Of a DNA stretch of 12,761 nucleotides, positions 7,201-12,761 are shown piece after piece. The stretch lies in assembly GCA_965370315.1 (NCBI GenBank), contig CBDUTO010000126.1:1-12761 (forward strand). The letters run 5' to 3'. How positions within the stretch are numbered: the first letter of the stretch is position 1; the number at the start of each line of letters is the position of its first letter. The translations under genes and the position numbers were made by a program. The notes beneath the pieces were generated by a model. The model saw only the letters and a program-made list of their open reading frames with translations. It was not told where the DNA came from and did no database searches. This stretch comes from 1-14-2-50-31-20 sp965370315 (GTDB taxonomy: Bacteria > Bacteroidota > Ignavibacteria > Ignavibacteriales > Melioribacteraceae).

Positions 7201-9705
7201 AAATCTGATTAGTTCTACAACCGATTCAAAATTTCTTAATGCCTTATCCTCTTTATCCACAGCTATAAATTGATAACTTAGCTTACTATTTACTCCGTGG
7301 TAATATCCTTTAGAACGTATTCCTATAAAATGATCCTTAGGATAAACCTTAAACATTGCAGGTCTATTGACTGTTCTTCCAGTTAAATCGAACACACTTA
7401 CAAAAGCAGTTCCTTGAATAAATCCACTACTCGCTAAAATATTGGGAATTTGATAATTGAATTCTGCTTTTCCCTCTTCATCCAAAATGCCATCAACAAA
7501 CGAGTTCTCATAATATTGATCATGTGCAGAAGAATTAGCAAAATTATATTTTGGATAATTCTTACTTCTAAATTTTCTTGATTGCAACTGAATATCAGCC
7601 TCGTATTTTAATCCAGAAGCCTTTGCCCCAAATAGAAACTCTGCATCTAAGTTAAATTTCACTTTTTCATTTGGAATATATTTTTGTTTTTCAGATGAAA
7701 CAGAAACTCGAATTTTATCAGGAACAAACTCTTCAACTTTAAATTCGTAACCACCAATCATCTCCTTACTATTAACATACAACTCAGCAAAGTATGTTCC
7801 AGTCTGTACGTAGTCAGGAAGATTGAAGGAGAGTTCAAACGAACCTTGCTCGTTTAATTGTTTTTTGTATTCTCCAAATATTTTTCCAGTAGGAGAAATT
7901 ACTTTTATATATACTGGAAGTTCATCAGGAAGACTTATCTTTTCATCCCTAACAATTCCTGTTATTATTACTTCCTCACCTGGTCTGTAGATATTGCGAG
8001 GTGAATAGATAAATGCATTGAAGAAATTTGAATACTGTGTTATTCCACCAACATCATATCGCGATGTTTCAATTTCTGTTTCACGCAAATCAATGTAATT
8101 AAAATCATTCTCCAGTTCACATGTGATTAGAGTTGGGTTTGATTCACCAATTAGGTTTCTAGTTTCTTTAAAATGTATAACACCTTCAGCATCTGTTTTG
8201 CCTTTAAGGAGAACTTGGTTTTTTGATGAAATAATTTCTACATCCACATTGGCAATTGGTTTTGCACTACTAATTGAATTTACAAATACTATCAAATCAC
8301 TATCAGATCTTTTAGTAATTATTCCCATATCGGAAATAGCAATCATCTTGCTATCTTTCAACCATCGTCTATCTTCAGATCTTACATTTACGGTATAAAT
8401 ACCTTTCTGTTTACTCTTTAATACACTATTTAGATTTATGTTAAAACTGTTTTGCCAGTTTCTGTCTGAATCTAATTTTTTCTTTTCAGAATATATTTTG
8501 TCCCCAAAGTTACCAGTGTAATAAGTTGGTGAATAGTCATAATCACTGTTATAGTAGTATGAATAGTTATTTAGAAAGTGAAGCAGATTGTTTTTATATA
8601 TTCTTGATACTTCAATCTCAACTCCATCCACATTTACTGTATTAACTTCTAGGTTTTCATTGCCTCCAAGAAGCAGATACTTTCCCTTTTTAGAACTAAA
8701 ACTAATTGTTGGTTCAATATCAACAAGTGTTATAATTTGTTCGTATTCAAATTCTAATTCACCACCGTATAAACCTGATAAGCCCTTTGAAATATTTAAT
8801 GTAACTGATTTTGATTTCATAAAATCAGCTTCAATTTTAAATCCATTTTCGCTTGATGATACTTTTACATCCTTTGCTGGCTTAAGCGTAATGTGTTTTA
8901 GAATATCATTGTGTTTAATTTTTTGAGTTGTGTTTACAAATATCCATCCGTTTGTTCCATCATATCCTGAAGAAACACCAGTAATTGCAACTCGTGTTAA
9001 AGGTGGAAGTGTATAAGAAAAATGACGAGTTTCAGAAGTTGGGTTTTTGCCAACAATTGAGTTTAATCCTTTTTTGATTGTTATTACTAAATCTTGTTTT
9101 TTATCAGTTTGATTTATCTCCCCCAAATCAACCGCAATTATTTTTGAAGACTCTTCAGTAACTATTTTGAAATCACTTGCTTGTTTCCCATTTATAGTTA
9201 CTTTTAAATTCTGCTCTAACATATCAGGCAATACTGGGTAGTTAAAGATCAAATTTGCTTTAACGCTAATCCTATAGTCTTCATCCTCCAATTGTGTCCA
9301 AAAGTATTCAGCTTTTGTTACATCAAAATATGGTGTATGAAAGTCATACTTTTCAAAATCACTTGAGTATTGATTATTATATAGTACTTGATTGGATACA
9401 GTTGCCTTGTAATTTTGGCTTGGGCTTAATGGATAATCAGAAGAAAATATTAATGTTTTAGAATCGAGCCATTTAAACTTACCTGAAATCTTAGGTTCAA
9501 ATTCAATTAAGTCGTCAGCTACCCATTCATCAATTATATTAGTAGGTGCTAATGATTCTGAAAATTCAACTTGAAAATATGTAAGTGGTTTTGTCTCACC
9601 TATAGGTGAAAAGCTTAAAATCTCAACACTATCTTTGTTTGAACAACTACTCAAGAACAATGAAGAAAATAGTATTCCTGATAAAATAAATAAGCTAAAT
9701 TTCAT
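4300..9705 (-). CDS. bacterial alpha-2-macroglobulin, thioester lipoprotein
   Basis: An 1801-residue large protease-trap protein (E. coli YfhM-like, but longer). The signal peptide ends at lipobox LSSC, giving lipidated Cys21 followed by Ser, so it is membrane-anchored and exposed to the periplasm. An Ig-like domain starts near 29 (FSPIGETKP). Macroglobulin domains follow, including the A2M_N signature YSPRNIYRPGEEV (567-579). Next come VVDEGILQL (1054-1062), a Ser/Gly/Lys/Arg stretch with GGDG (about 1097-1122) that is the likely bait region, and the A2M signature around FWSGIKKTDSNGEV (1128-1141). The thioester motif is GCLEQ (1335-1339, Cys1336 and Gln1339), leading a helical thioester domain to about 1590. 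A C-terminal macroglobulin-like domain ends the protein. By family knowledge, protease cleavage of the bait exposes the thioester and traps the protease. It heads the block with the amidase and pbpC. The frame is open 13 codons further, but the ATG at 9705 has AGAGG five bases upstream and starts the signal peptide. Confidence 0.96.
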   Translation of the reverse strand: MKFSLFILSGILFSSLFLSSCSNKDSVEILSFSPIGETKPLTYFQVEFSESLAPTNIIDEWVADDLIEFEPKISGKFKWLDSKTLIFSSDYPLSPSQNYKATVSNQVLYNNQYSSDFEKYDFHTPYFDVTKAEYFWTQLEDEDYRISVKANLIFNYPVLPDMLEQNLKVTINGKQASDFKIVTEESSKIIAVDLGEINQTDKKQDLVITIKKGLNSIVGKNPTSETRHFSYTLPPLTRVAITGVSSGYDGTNGWIFVNTTQKIKHNDILKHITLKPAKDVKVSSSENGFKIEADFMKSKSVTLNISKGLSGLYGGELEFEYEQIITLVDIEPTISFSSKKGKYLLLGGNENLEVNTVNVDGVEIEVSRIYKNNLLHFLNNYSYYYNSDYDYSPTYYTGNFGDKIYSEKKKLDSDRNWQNSFNINLNSVLKSKQKGIYTVNVRSEDRRWLKDSKMIAISDMGIITKRSDSDLIVFVNSISSAKPIANVDVEIISSKNQVLLKGKTDAEGVIHFKETRNLIGESNPTLITCELENDFNYIDLRETEIETSRYDVGGITQYSNFFNAFIYSPRNIYRPGEEVIITGIVRDEKISLPDELPVYIKVISPTGKIFGEYKKQLNEQGSFELSFNLPDYVQTGTYFAELYVNSKEMIGGYEFKVEEFVPDKIRVSVSSEKQKYIPNEKVKFNLDAEFLFGAKASGLKYEADIQLQSRKFRSKNYPKYNFANSSAHDQYYENSFVDGILDEEGKAEFNYQIPNILASSGFIQGTAFVSVFDLTGRTVNRPAMFKVYPKDHFIGIRSKGYYHGVNSKLSYQFIAVDKEDKALRNFESVVELIRFEWQTVLKKGRNNKFYYASEKKEIIEWKKELTLNGGTNFQLSVEKSGRYEIRIYKKGSSDYQRDDFYVYGWGGSTASTFEVNKEGRVEILFDKEAYQPGEEATILFTTPFSGKMLVSFERDKIYNYKIIDVENKSAELKVNITEDYLPNIYISATLFKEHSERSETPFLVGHGYKSITIEQKTNRLPLQITAPTKIEPRSNQRIKIKSLPEKDIFVTLAVVDEGILQLNDYQTPDAYSYMYAKRPLNVDSYDLYKLLLPEIVSKSSSSGGDGLASEFKKRTNPVKSKRFKLLSFWSGIKKTDSNGEVVVNMKIPQFNGEVRVMALAYSGKRFGNAEARIKVVDKIIIEAEIPRFLTLGDSLISNVTILNPNNLNGKLNLSFKVEGPLKNISKKNIEINLVKGKNASVQFKLTTEQKIGVGKIIIQSSGIAKVKEEIEIGVRPASALVTETGDGVISAGEEIEVKIPRGYLDATQNTSLLISKFPSIKLAKHLKYLVGYPYGCLEQTTSKVFPQLYFEELAKLAAPEFYKTKNPKYYVMEGIRKIESMQLYDGSFTYWHGGHYSNWWSTVYAAHFLVEAKTAGYNVSETVLENVLGYLGKQAKSKQVGTRKSGRRSRVNNNTQTVALVARKEVLYSLFVLSLANKADISTMNYYKAHPDLLTIDSQYLLAASFGLSGKMNAFYELLPSESSVKKMRRNSGGDFDSEIRANSIILYTLLSVDPNNEKIPFMVKHLSKIGEAIYSTQERAFALLALGKAASMNSDSDVQVKINLDGKTIKTFVGNNIRISDKKLNSSSVDLSAKGNGKVFYSWETEGVKVNQPVIEKDSYLKVRKKYYNYKTKKEITNNKFKQGDLVVAKISLTGFEQSAKNIVISDLIPAGFEIENPRLKSESQFNWNIKNKMPIDYLDIRDDRLLLFTSLIRKHTTEYYYLLRVVSKGKFIQPAIGAEAMYDREINSYNGYKTIEVIK

Positions 9706-9710
9706 AATAA

Positions 9711-9715
9711 CCTCT
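9711..9715 (-). promoter_or_regulatory. Shine-Dalgarno AGAGG of the alpha-2-macroglobulin gene
   Basis: AGAGG on the minus strand stands five bases before the ATG at 9705. It shows that translation begins there and not at the in-frame upstream ATG at 9744, which would put 13 extra residues before the lipoprotein signal. Confidence 0.75.
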
Positions 9716-9868
9716 AATAAAATTGTGGATGTTAAAGTTAACAAAAATCACTATTTATAATAAATACTTTTATATATCTATTTAAAATAATTAAGCATTC
9801 AAAAGCATTTTTAATAATTAACAACTGAAATGTTTTAGAAATTTCTTATATTTCAACAATTGAAAATT
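9716..9868. other. divergent intergenic region, likely back-to-back promoters
   Basis: This very AT-rich spacer separates the minus-strand alpha-2-macroglobulin block from the plus-strand small lipoprotein, so promoters for both must lie in or near it. Candidates are weak: TATATTTC (9847-9854, plus) is one base off TAnnTTTG, and GATTTTTG (minus, 9749-9742) is also one base off. Neither has a proper TTG box. No gene or repeat was seen. Confidence 0.4.
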
Positions 9869-9872
9869 GAGG
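9869..9872 (+). promoter_or_regulatory. Shine-Dalgarno GAGG of the small lipoprotein gene
   Basis: GAGG is followed by a five-base spacer and the ATG at 9878. This selects that ATG over the in-frame TTG at 9860, which has no comparable site. Confidence 0.65.
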
Positions 9873-9877
9873 CAATT

Positions 9878-10324
9878 ATGTTTAATAATAAATATCTCCT
9901 ACCAATCTTTCTACTATTTCTTTCCATATCAATACTATATTCTTGTGATACTGTTCAAAGCAATAGTTCTGGAACACTTCAAATTAGATATACTGGAATT
10001 GAAGAGAGTGACCACGGTTCGGTTGCAGCATTTTTATTAGTTAATGATACAACTGAAACAGTCGTTTTTTCGGCTTATGAAGGAGGAACACCTCACTATA
10101 GCGCTGAGGTTCTCACCGATACGGGATGGACTTATCTAATGTGGAATTGGTGCGCCACAGGTACTAGTCCTACAGAACTTAAACCAGGGTCAAAAAAGAA
10201 ATTTACAACTTCTCTTCCCACTTATGATTGTACATGGCGAGTTATACTAGATATATCGGTTGCTGAAAGTGAAAAGTATTACACTCTTAAAAGTGATGTA
10301 ATTGAGTTTACTCTTCAAAAATAA
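9878..10324 (+). CDS. small lipoprotein of unknown function, beta-sandwich-like
   Basis: A 148-residue protein with a lipoprotein signal (hydrophobic 6-20, lipobox LYSC, lipidated Cys23, then Asp24). I do not recognise a named family. The mature part (about 33-148) is rich in alternating strands and looks like a compact Ig-like beta sandwich: TLQIRYTG at 33-40, the pattern VAAFLLVNDTTETVVFSAYE (49-68), a Trp-rich GWTYLMWNWCATG (83-95), LKPGSKKKF (101-109) and CTWRVIL (118-124). Cys92 and Cys118 could form a disulfide. Secreted hypothetical proteins with a WC-G-G then L-PG pattern occur in several phyla, usually as accessory extracellular domains; this is a resemblance, not an assignment. The start at 9878 is set by its Shine-Dalgarno. 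It stands alone, diverging from the alpha-2-macroglobulin block and 167 bases before the carboxylase gene. Confidence 0.8.
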   Translation: MFNNKYLLPIFLLFLSISILYSCDTVQSNSSGTLQIRYTGIEESDHGSVAAFLLVNDTTETVVFSAYEGGTPHYSAEVLTDTGWTYLMWNWCATGTSPTELKPGSKKKFTTSLPTYDCTWRVILDISVAESEKYYTLKSDVIEFTLQK

Positions 10325-10441
10325 TTCTTTTATGTCACAGTTTTGGTTTCATTTATAATTAGGAAGGGTTCAATATTACTCATTATTTTGACATTCATTT
10401 TCTTCTCAATTATGTTTTTTCTATCTTAGCACAATAAACTC

Positions 10442-10473
10442 TTGTTAGATTAAATTATTTTACGTTAGCTTTA
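10442..10473 (+). promoter_or_regulatory. possible Bacteroidota-type promoter of the carboxylase genes
   Basis: TTG (10442-10444) is followed after 21 bases by TAGCTTTA (10466-10473), one base from TAnnTTTG. The spacing is at the upper end of that reported for the Bacteroidota housekeeping sigma factor. Transcription would start near 10479, leaving a leader of about a dozen bases that carries AAGG five bases before the ATG. It is a motif match only. The spacer 10325-10441 shows no strong terminator. Confidence 0.35.
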
Positions 10474-10491
10474 AAACAAAGTAAGGTTTTT

Positions 10492-12039
10492 ATGATTCAG
10501 AAAAAGATGGATGAGTTAGATAAACTCCGTGAGGAAGCGAAACTTGGTGGGGGCGAGAAACGAATTAAAAGCCAGCACAGAAAAGGAAAACTAACTGCCC
10601 GTGAAAGAGTTACTCTCCTTGTTGATGAAGGGAGTTTTGAAGAAATTGATATGTTTGTAAAACATCGATCCTCTGATTTTGGACTTGATCAGCAAAAGAT
10701 TCTTGGTGATGGTGTTATCACTGGCTTCGCTCGAATTAATGATAGACCAGTTGCACTCTTTAGTCAGGATTTTACAGTATTTGGTGGATCCCTTTCAGAA
10801 GCTCATGCAGAAAAGATTAATAAAATAATGGATATGGCAATGAAGATTGGCATTCCAGTTATTGGACTTAATGATTCCGGTGGTGCTCGAATTCAAGAAG
10901 GAGTTGTTAGTCTTGGTGGATATGCAGATTTGTTTTTGAAGAATACTTTAGCTTCTGGAACAATTCCACAAATTTCAGCTATACTTGGGCCGTGTGCTGG
11001 TGGCGCAGTTTATTCACCAGCAATTACAGATTTTATCTTTATGGTAAAAAATACAAGCCATATGTTTGTTACAGGACCCAATGTTGTTAAAACTGTTACA
11101 CACGAAGAAGTTTCTTTCGAAGCACTTGGAGGAGCTGAAACACATTCAACCAAGAGTGGTGTTGCTCATTTTGCTTTTGAAAGTGAAATTGAGGTTCTAC
11201 AAAATATTCGGAAATTAGTAGATTACATACCTCTTAACTGGAAAGATAAACCTTTGGAAAAGGATTTCGATTTTTCTCAAGATTTAAACATTTCCGCTTT
11301 GGATGATATTATTCCAGACAATCCAAATAAACCTTATGACATGCATGAAATTGTAAACTTACTTCTCGATGATGGAGAGTTTTTAGAAGTTCATAAGAAT
11401 TATGCAGAAAATATTATTGTTGGATTTGGTAGAATTGGTGGGATGTCTGTGGGAGTTGTAGCAAATCAACCTGCAGTACTTGCCGGTGTATTAGATATAA
11501 ACGCATCAGTAAAGGGTGCAAGATTTATCCGTTTCTGTGATGCTTTTAATATTCCACTTGTTGTATTGGAAGATGTTCCCGGTTTCCTTCCAGGAACAGA
11601 GCAAGAATGGGGTGGAATTATTAAACATGGTGCTAAATTACTCTTTGCATTTTGCGAAGCTACAGTTCCAAAGATAACTGTAATTACGCGTAAAGCATAT
11701 GGCGGCGCCTACGACGTAATGAACTCAAAACATATTCGTGCAGACTTTAACTTTGCTTGGCCTTCAGCAGAAATTGCTGTGATGGGATCCAAAGGAGCCG
11801 TTGTAATTATTTTCAAAAAGGAAATTGATAACGCCGAAGATAGTGAAGCTAAACTGGAAGAAAAAATATCTGAGTTTACCAAGAAGTTTGCTAATCCATA
11901 TATTGCTGCAGAGCGTGGTTATGTTGATGATGTAATTAAACCAAGTGAAACAAAGTTAAAATTAATAAATGCTTTGCAGCTTTTAAAAACTAAAGTTGAT
12001 AGTAATCCAAATAAAAAGCATACTAATATTCCTTTATGA
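10492..12039 (+). CDS. pccB: acyl-CoA carboxylase carboxyltransferase (beta) subunit, probably propionyl-CoA carboxylase
   Basis: A 515-residue crotonase-fold carboxyltransferase, full length for the PccB/MmdA family. It moves CO2 from carboxybiotin to an acyl-CoA in the cytoplasm; with propionyl-CoA this gives methylmalonyl-CoA. The N-terminal carboxyltransferase domain covers about 25-250 with the oxyanion-loop motif DSGGARIQEGV (128-138) and GPCAGGAVYSPA (166-177). The C-terminal domain covers about 275-505 with EDVPGFLPGTEQE (360-372), KAYGGAYDVM (401-410) and GSKGAV (432-437). Asp408 occupies the position that in Streptomyces enzymes is Asp in the propionyl-preferring PccB and Ile in the acetyl-capable AccB, so propionyl-CoA is the likely substrate. 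A biotin carboxylase gene follows, arguing for a carboxylase rather than a sodium-pumping decarboxylase. The start has AAGG five bases upstream. The symbol is tentative; the family is certain. Confidence 0.95.
   Translation: MIQKKMDELDKLREEAKLGGGEKRIKSQHRKGKLTARERVTLLVDEGSFEEIDMFVKHRSSDFGLDQQKILGDGVITGFARINDRPVALFSQDFTVFGGSLSEAHAEKINKIMDMAMKIGIPVIGLNDSGGARIQEGVVSLGGYADLFLKNTLASGTIPQISAILGPCAGGAVYSPAITDFIFMVKNTSHMFVTGPNVVKTVTHEEVSFEALGGAETHSTKSGVAHFAFESEIEVLQNIRKLVDYIPLNWKDKPLEKDFDFSQDLNISALDDIIPDNPNKPYDMHEIVNLLLDDGEFLEVHKNYAENIIVGFGRIGGMSVGVVANQPAVLAGVLDINASVKGARFIRFCDAFNIPLVVLEDVPGFLPGTEQEWGGIIKHGAKLLFAFCEATVPKITVITRKAYGGAYDVMNSKHIRADFNFAWPSAEIAVMGSKGAVVIIFKKEIDNAEDSEAKLEEKISEFTKKFANPYIAAERGYVDDVIKPSETKLKLINALQLLKTKVDSNPNKKHTNIPL
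12013..12025 (+). repeat. 13-bp direct repeat, left copy
   Basis: AAAAAGCATACTA within the last codons of the carboxyltransferase gene recurs exactly at 12169-12181, where its last base is the A of the biotin carboxylase ATG. The two copies bracket the stop codon and the palindromic repeat. Confidence 0.7.
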
Positions 12040-12072
12040 CGCTTCTTAAGAAATATTGGATAGATAAAAAAG

Positions 12073-12152
12073 GTCATTGCGAGAGTTTTTCCGAAGCAAT
12101 CTGTCACCGATAGATTGCTTCACCCAACAAAGAACGTTGGATTCGCAATGAC
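12073..12152. repeat. cloverleaf-like palindromic repeat, copy 2
   Basis: The 80-bp element has the same closing stem as copy 1: GTCATTGCGA (12073-12082) with TCGCAATGAC (12143-12152). The inner hairpins are GAAGCAATCT (12093-12102) with AGATTGCTTC (12112-12121), and CCAAC (12124-12128) with GTTGG (12136-12140) around a 7-base loop. The first small hairpin of copy 1 is lost. In the last hairpin both arms differ from copy 1 yet still pair. It lies between two subunit genes of one enzyme, so read-through is expected; effects on relative expression or mRNA stability are inference. Confidence 0.85.
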
Positions 12153-12168
12153 GACAATAAAAAACAAA

Positions 12169-12181
12169 AAAAAGCATACTA
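12169..12181 (+). repeat. 13-bp direct repeat, right copy
   Basis: AAAAAGCATACTA, identical to 12013-12025, ends on the first base of the biotin carboxylase start codon. This A-rich leader has no Shine-Dalgarno sequence. Confidence 0.7.
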
Positions 12182-12761
12182 TGATTAAAAAAATTCTAAT
12201 AGCCAACCGAGGGGAAATTGCTGTAAGGGTTGCAAAAGCATGTCGTGAAATGGATATTACTTCTGTTGCAGTTTATTCTGATGCTGACAAAAGCTCTCTA
12301 CACGTAAGAGTAGTTGATGAAGCCTATCACATTGGTTCCTCTGTTGCGGCAGAATCTTATTTGGATGGAGATAAGATTCTGGCACTTGCTAAAAAAATTG
12401 GTGCTGATGCCATTCATCCAGGTTATGGATTCCTTTCAGAGAACTCTAATTTTATTCAAAAGTGCGAAAAGGAAAACATTATTTTTATCGGTCCATCTTC
12501 ACAATCAGTTGAGATGATGGGGAATAAAACTACTGCCCGAACAATAATGAAGCATAATAATGTTCCAATAGTTCCAGGAACTACTGAGGGCATAAAGTCC
12601 TACGAAGATGCTGAAAATATTTCACTTGAAATTGGTTTGCCTGTAATGCTTAAAGCTGCTTCCGGTGGTGGCGGTAAAGGAATGCGTAAAATTGATAAAA
12701 TTGAGGATTTAAAAGCTGCAATCAGTTCTGCACAAAATGAAGCTAGAAAATCTTTTGGTGA
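12181..12761 (+). CDS. acyl-CoA carboxylase biotin carboxylase subunit, truncated at right edge
   Basis: The first 193 residues of an ATP-grasp biotin carboxylase (AccC/PccA type), which uses ATP and bicarbonate to carboxylate biotin on its carrier. The N-terminal biotin carboxylase domain opens with IKKILIANRGEIAVRVAKAC (2-21) and contains IHPGYGFLSEN (78-88). The ATP-grasp domain begins near 114 with MGNKTTAR (113-120, ATP-contacting Lys116), then VMLKAASGGGGKGMR (155-169, Lys158 and the glycine-rich ATP lid). No stop or frameshift occurs before the edge. The family needs about 450 residues for carboxylase alone or about 650 if the biotin carrier is fused; the window cannot show which. It lies 141 bases after the carboxyltransferase stop, with the palindromic repeat between, and supplies the other half-reaction. 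The leader is A-rich with no Shine-Dalgarno, unlike several neighbours. The symbol is left blank because accC and pccA cannot be told apart here. Confidence 0.95.
   Translation, partial: MIKKILIANRGEIAVRVAKACREMDITSVAVYSDADKSSLHVRVVDEAYHIGSSVAAESYLDGDKILALAKKIGADAIHPGYGFLSENSNFIQKCEKENIIFIGPSSQSVEMMGNKTTARTIMKHNNVPIVPGTTEGIKSYEDAENISLEIGLPVMLKAASGGGGKGMRKIDKIEDLKAAISSAQNEARKSFG

Noticed and set aside
8588..8926. Plus-strand open frame of 112 codons
   Set aside because: It lies wholly inside the alpha-2-macroglobulin gene on the other strand, shows no family features, and its length is expected by chance opposite an AT-rich gene. The same applies to plus-strand frames at 6059-6262 and 8123-8398.
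9860..9862. TTG as start of the small lipoprotein
   Set aside because: It adds six residues before the signal peptide and has no Shine-Dalgarno, whereas the ATG at 9878 has GAGG at five bases.
11919..12107. Minus-strand frame over the end of the carboxyltransferase gene and the repeat
   Set aside because: Its translation comes from the antisense of a real gene plus palindromic repeat DNA; no homology features.
12314..12517. Plus-strand frame of 67 codons
   Set aside because: It is out of frame with the biotin carboxylase, whose frame carries all the family motifs across this interval.

Overview
The window is AT-rich (coding and spacer alike) and looks chromosomal, from a Gram-negative bacterium of the Bacteroidota/Chlorobi/Ignavibacteria group. 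The reasons are lipoprotein signal peptides on three envelope proteins, a large bacterial alpha-2-macroglobulin next to penicillin-binding protein 1C, a DUF3108 protein, a PccB-type carboxylase operon, and one or two promoter-like sites resembling the Bacteroidota TTG / TAnnTTTG pattern. Several genes have good Shine-Dalgarno sequences (at 4146-4150, 9711-9715, 9869-9872). That is unusual for classical Bacteroidia and leans the guess towards the Chlorobi/Ignavibacteria side. The lineage is inference; no rRNA or marker gene is present.

Layout, left to right: a short AT-rich leader (1-221); a secreted DUF3108 protein on the plus strand (222-974); a palindromic repeat between convergent genes (985-1067); then a minus-strand block whose transcription order is alpha-2-macroglobulin lipoprotein (9705-4300), PGRP/Amidase_2 lipoprotein (4138-3518) and pbpC (3505-1097). 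A divergent promoter region follows (9716-9877), then a small unknown lipoprotein on the plus strand (9878-10324), then the acyl-CoA carboxylase carboxyltransferase subunit (10492-12039), a second palindromic repeat, and the start of its biotin carboxylase subunit (12181 to the right edge, truncated).

Functionally there are two themes. The minus-strand block is an envelope module. Bacterial alpha-2-macroglobulin is a thioester protease trap, classically encoded beside PBP1C, which is thought to repair the cell wall where the envelope is breached. Here a lipid-anchored peptidoglycan amidase sits between the two. The plus-strand right part is a biotin-dependent carboxylase, probably propionyl-CoA carboxylase (Asp408 at the substrate-specificity position), of the methylmalonyl-CoA pathway.

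The least ordinary content is small palindromic DNA. Three multi-hairpin, cloverleaf-like elements of 80-92 bp lie in intergenic gaps, two of them inside likely operons. A 13-bp direct repeat brackets one of them. A hairpin pair, including a perfect 12+2+12 palindrome, lies inside the pbpC reading frame and encodes most of its unusually long, basic N-terminal tail. No CRISPR array, tRNA, rRNA, transposase or phage gene is visible, and no gene-free stretch exceeds 300 bases.
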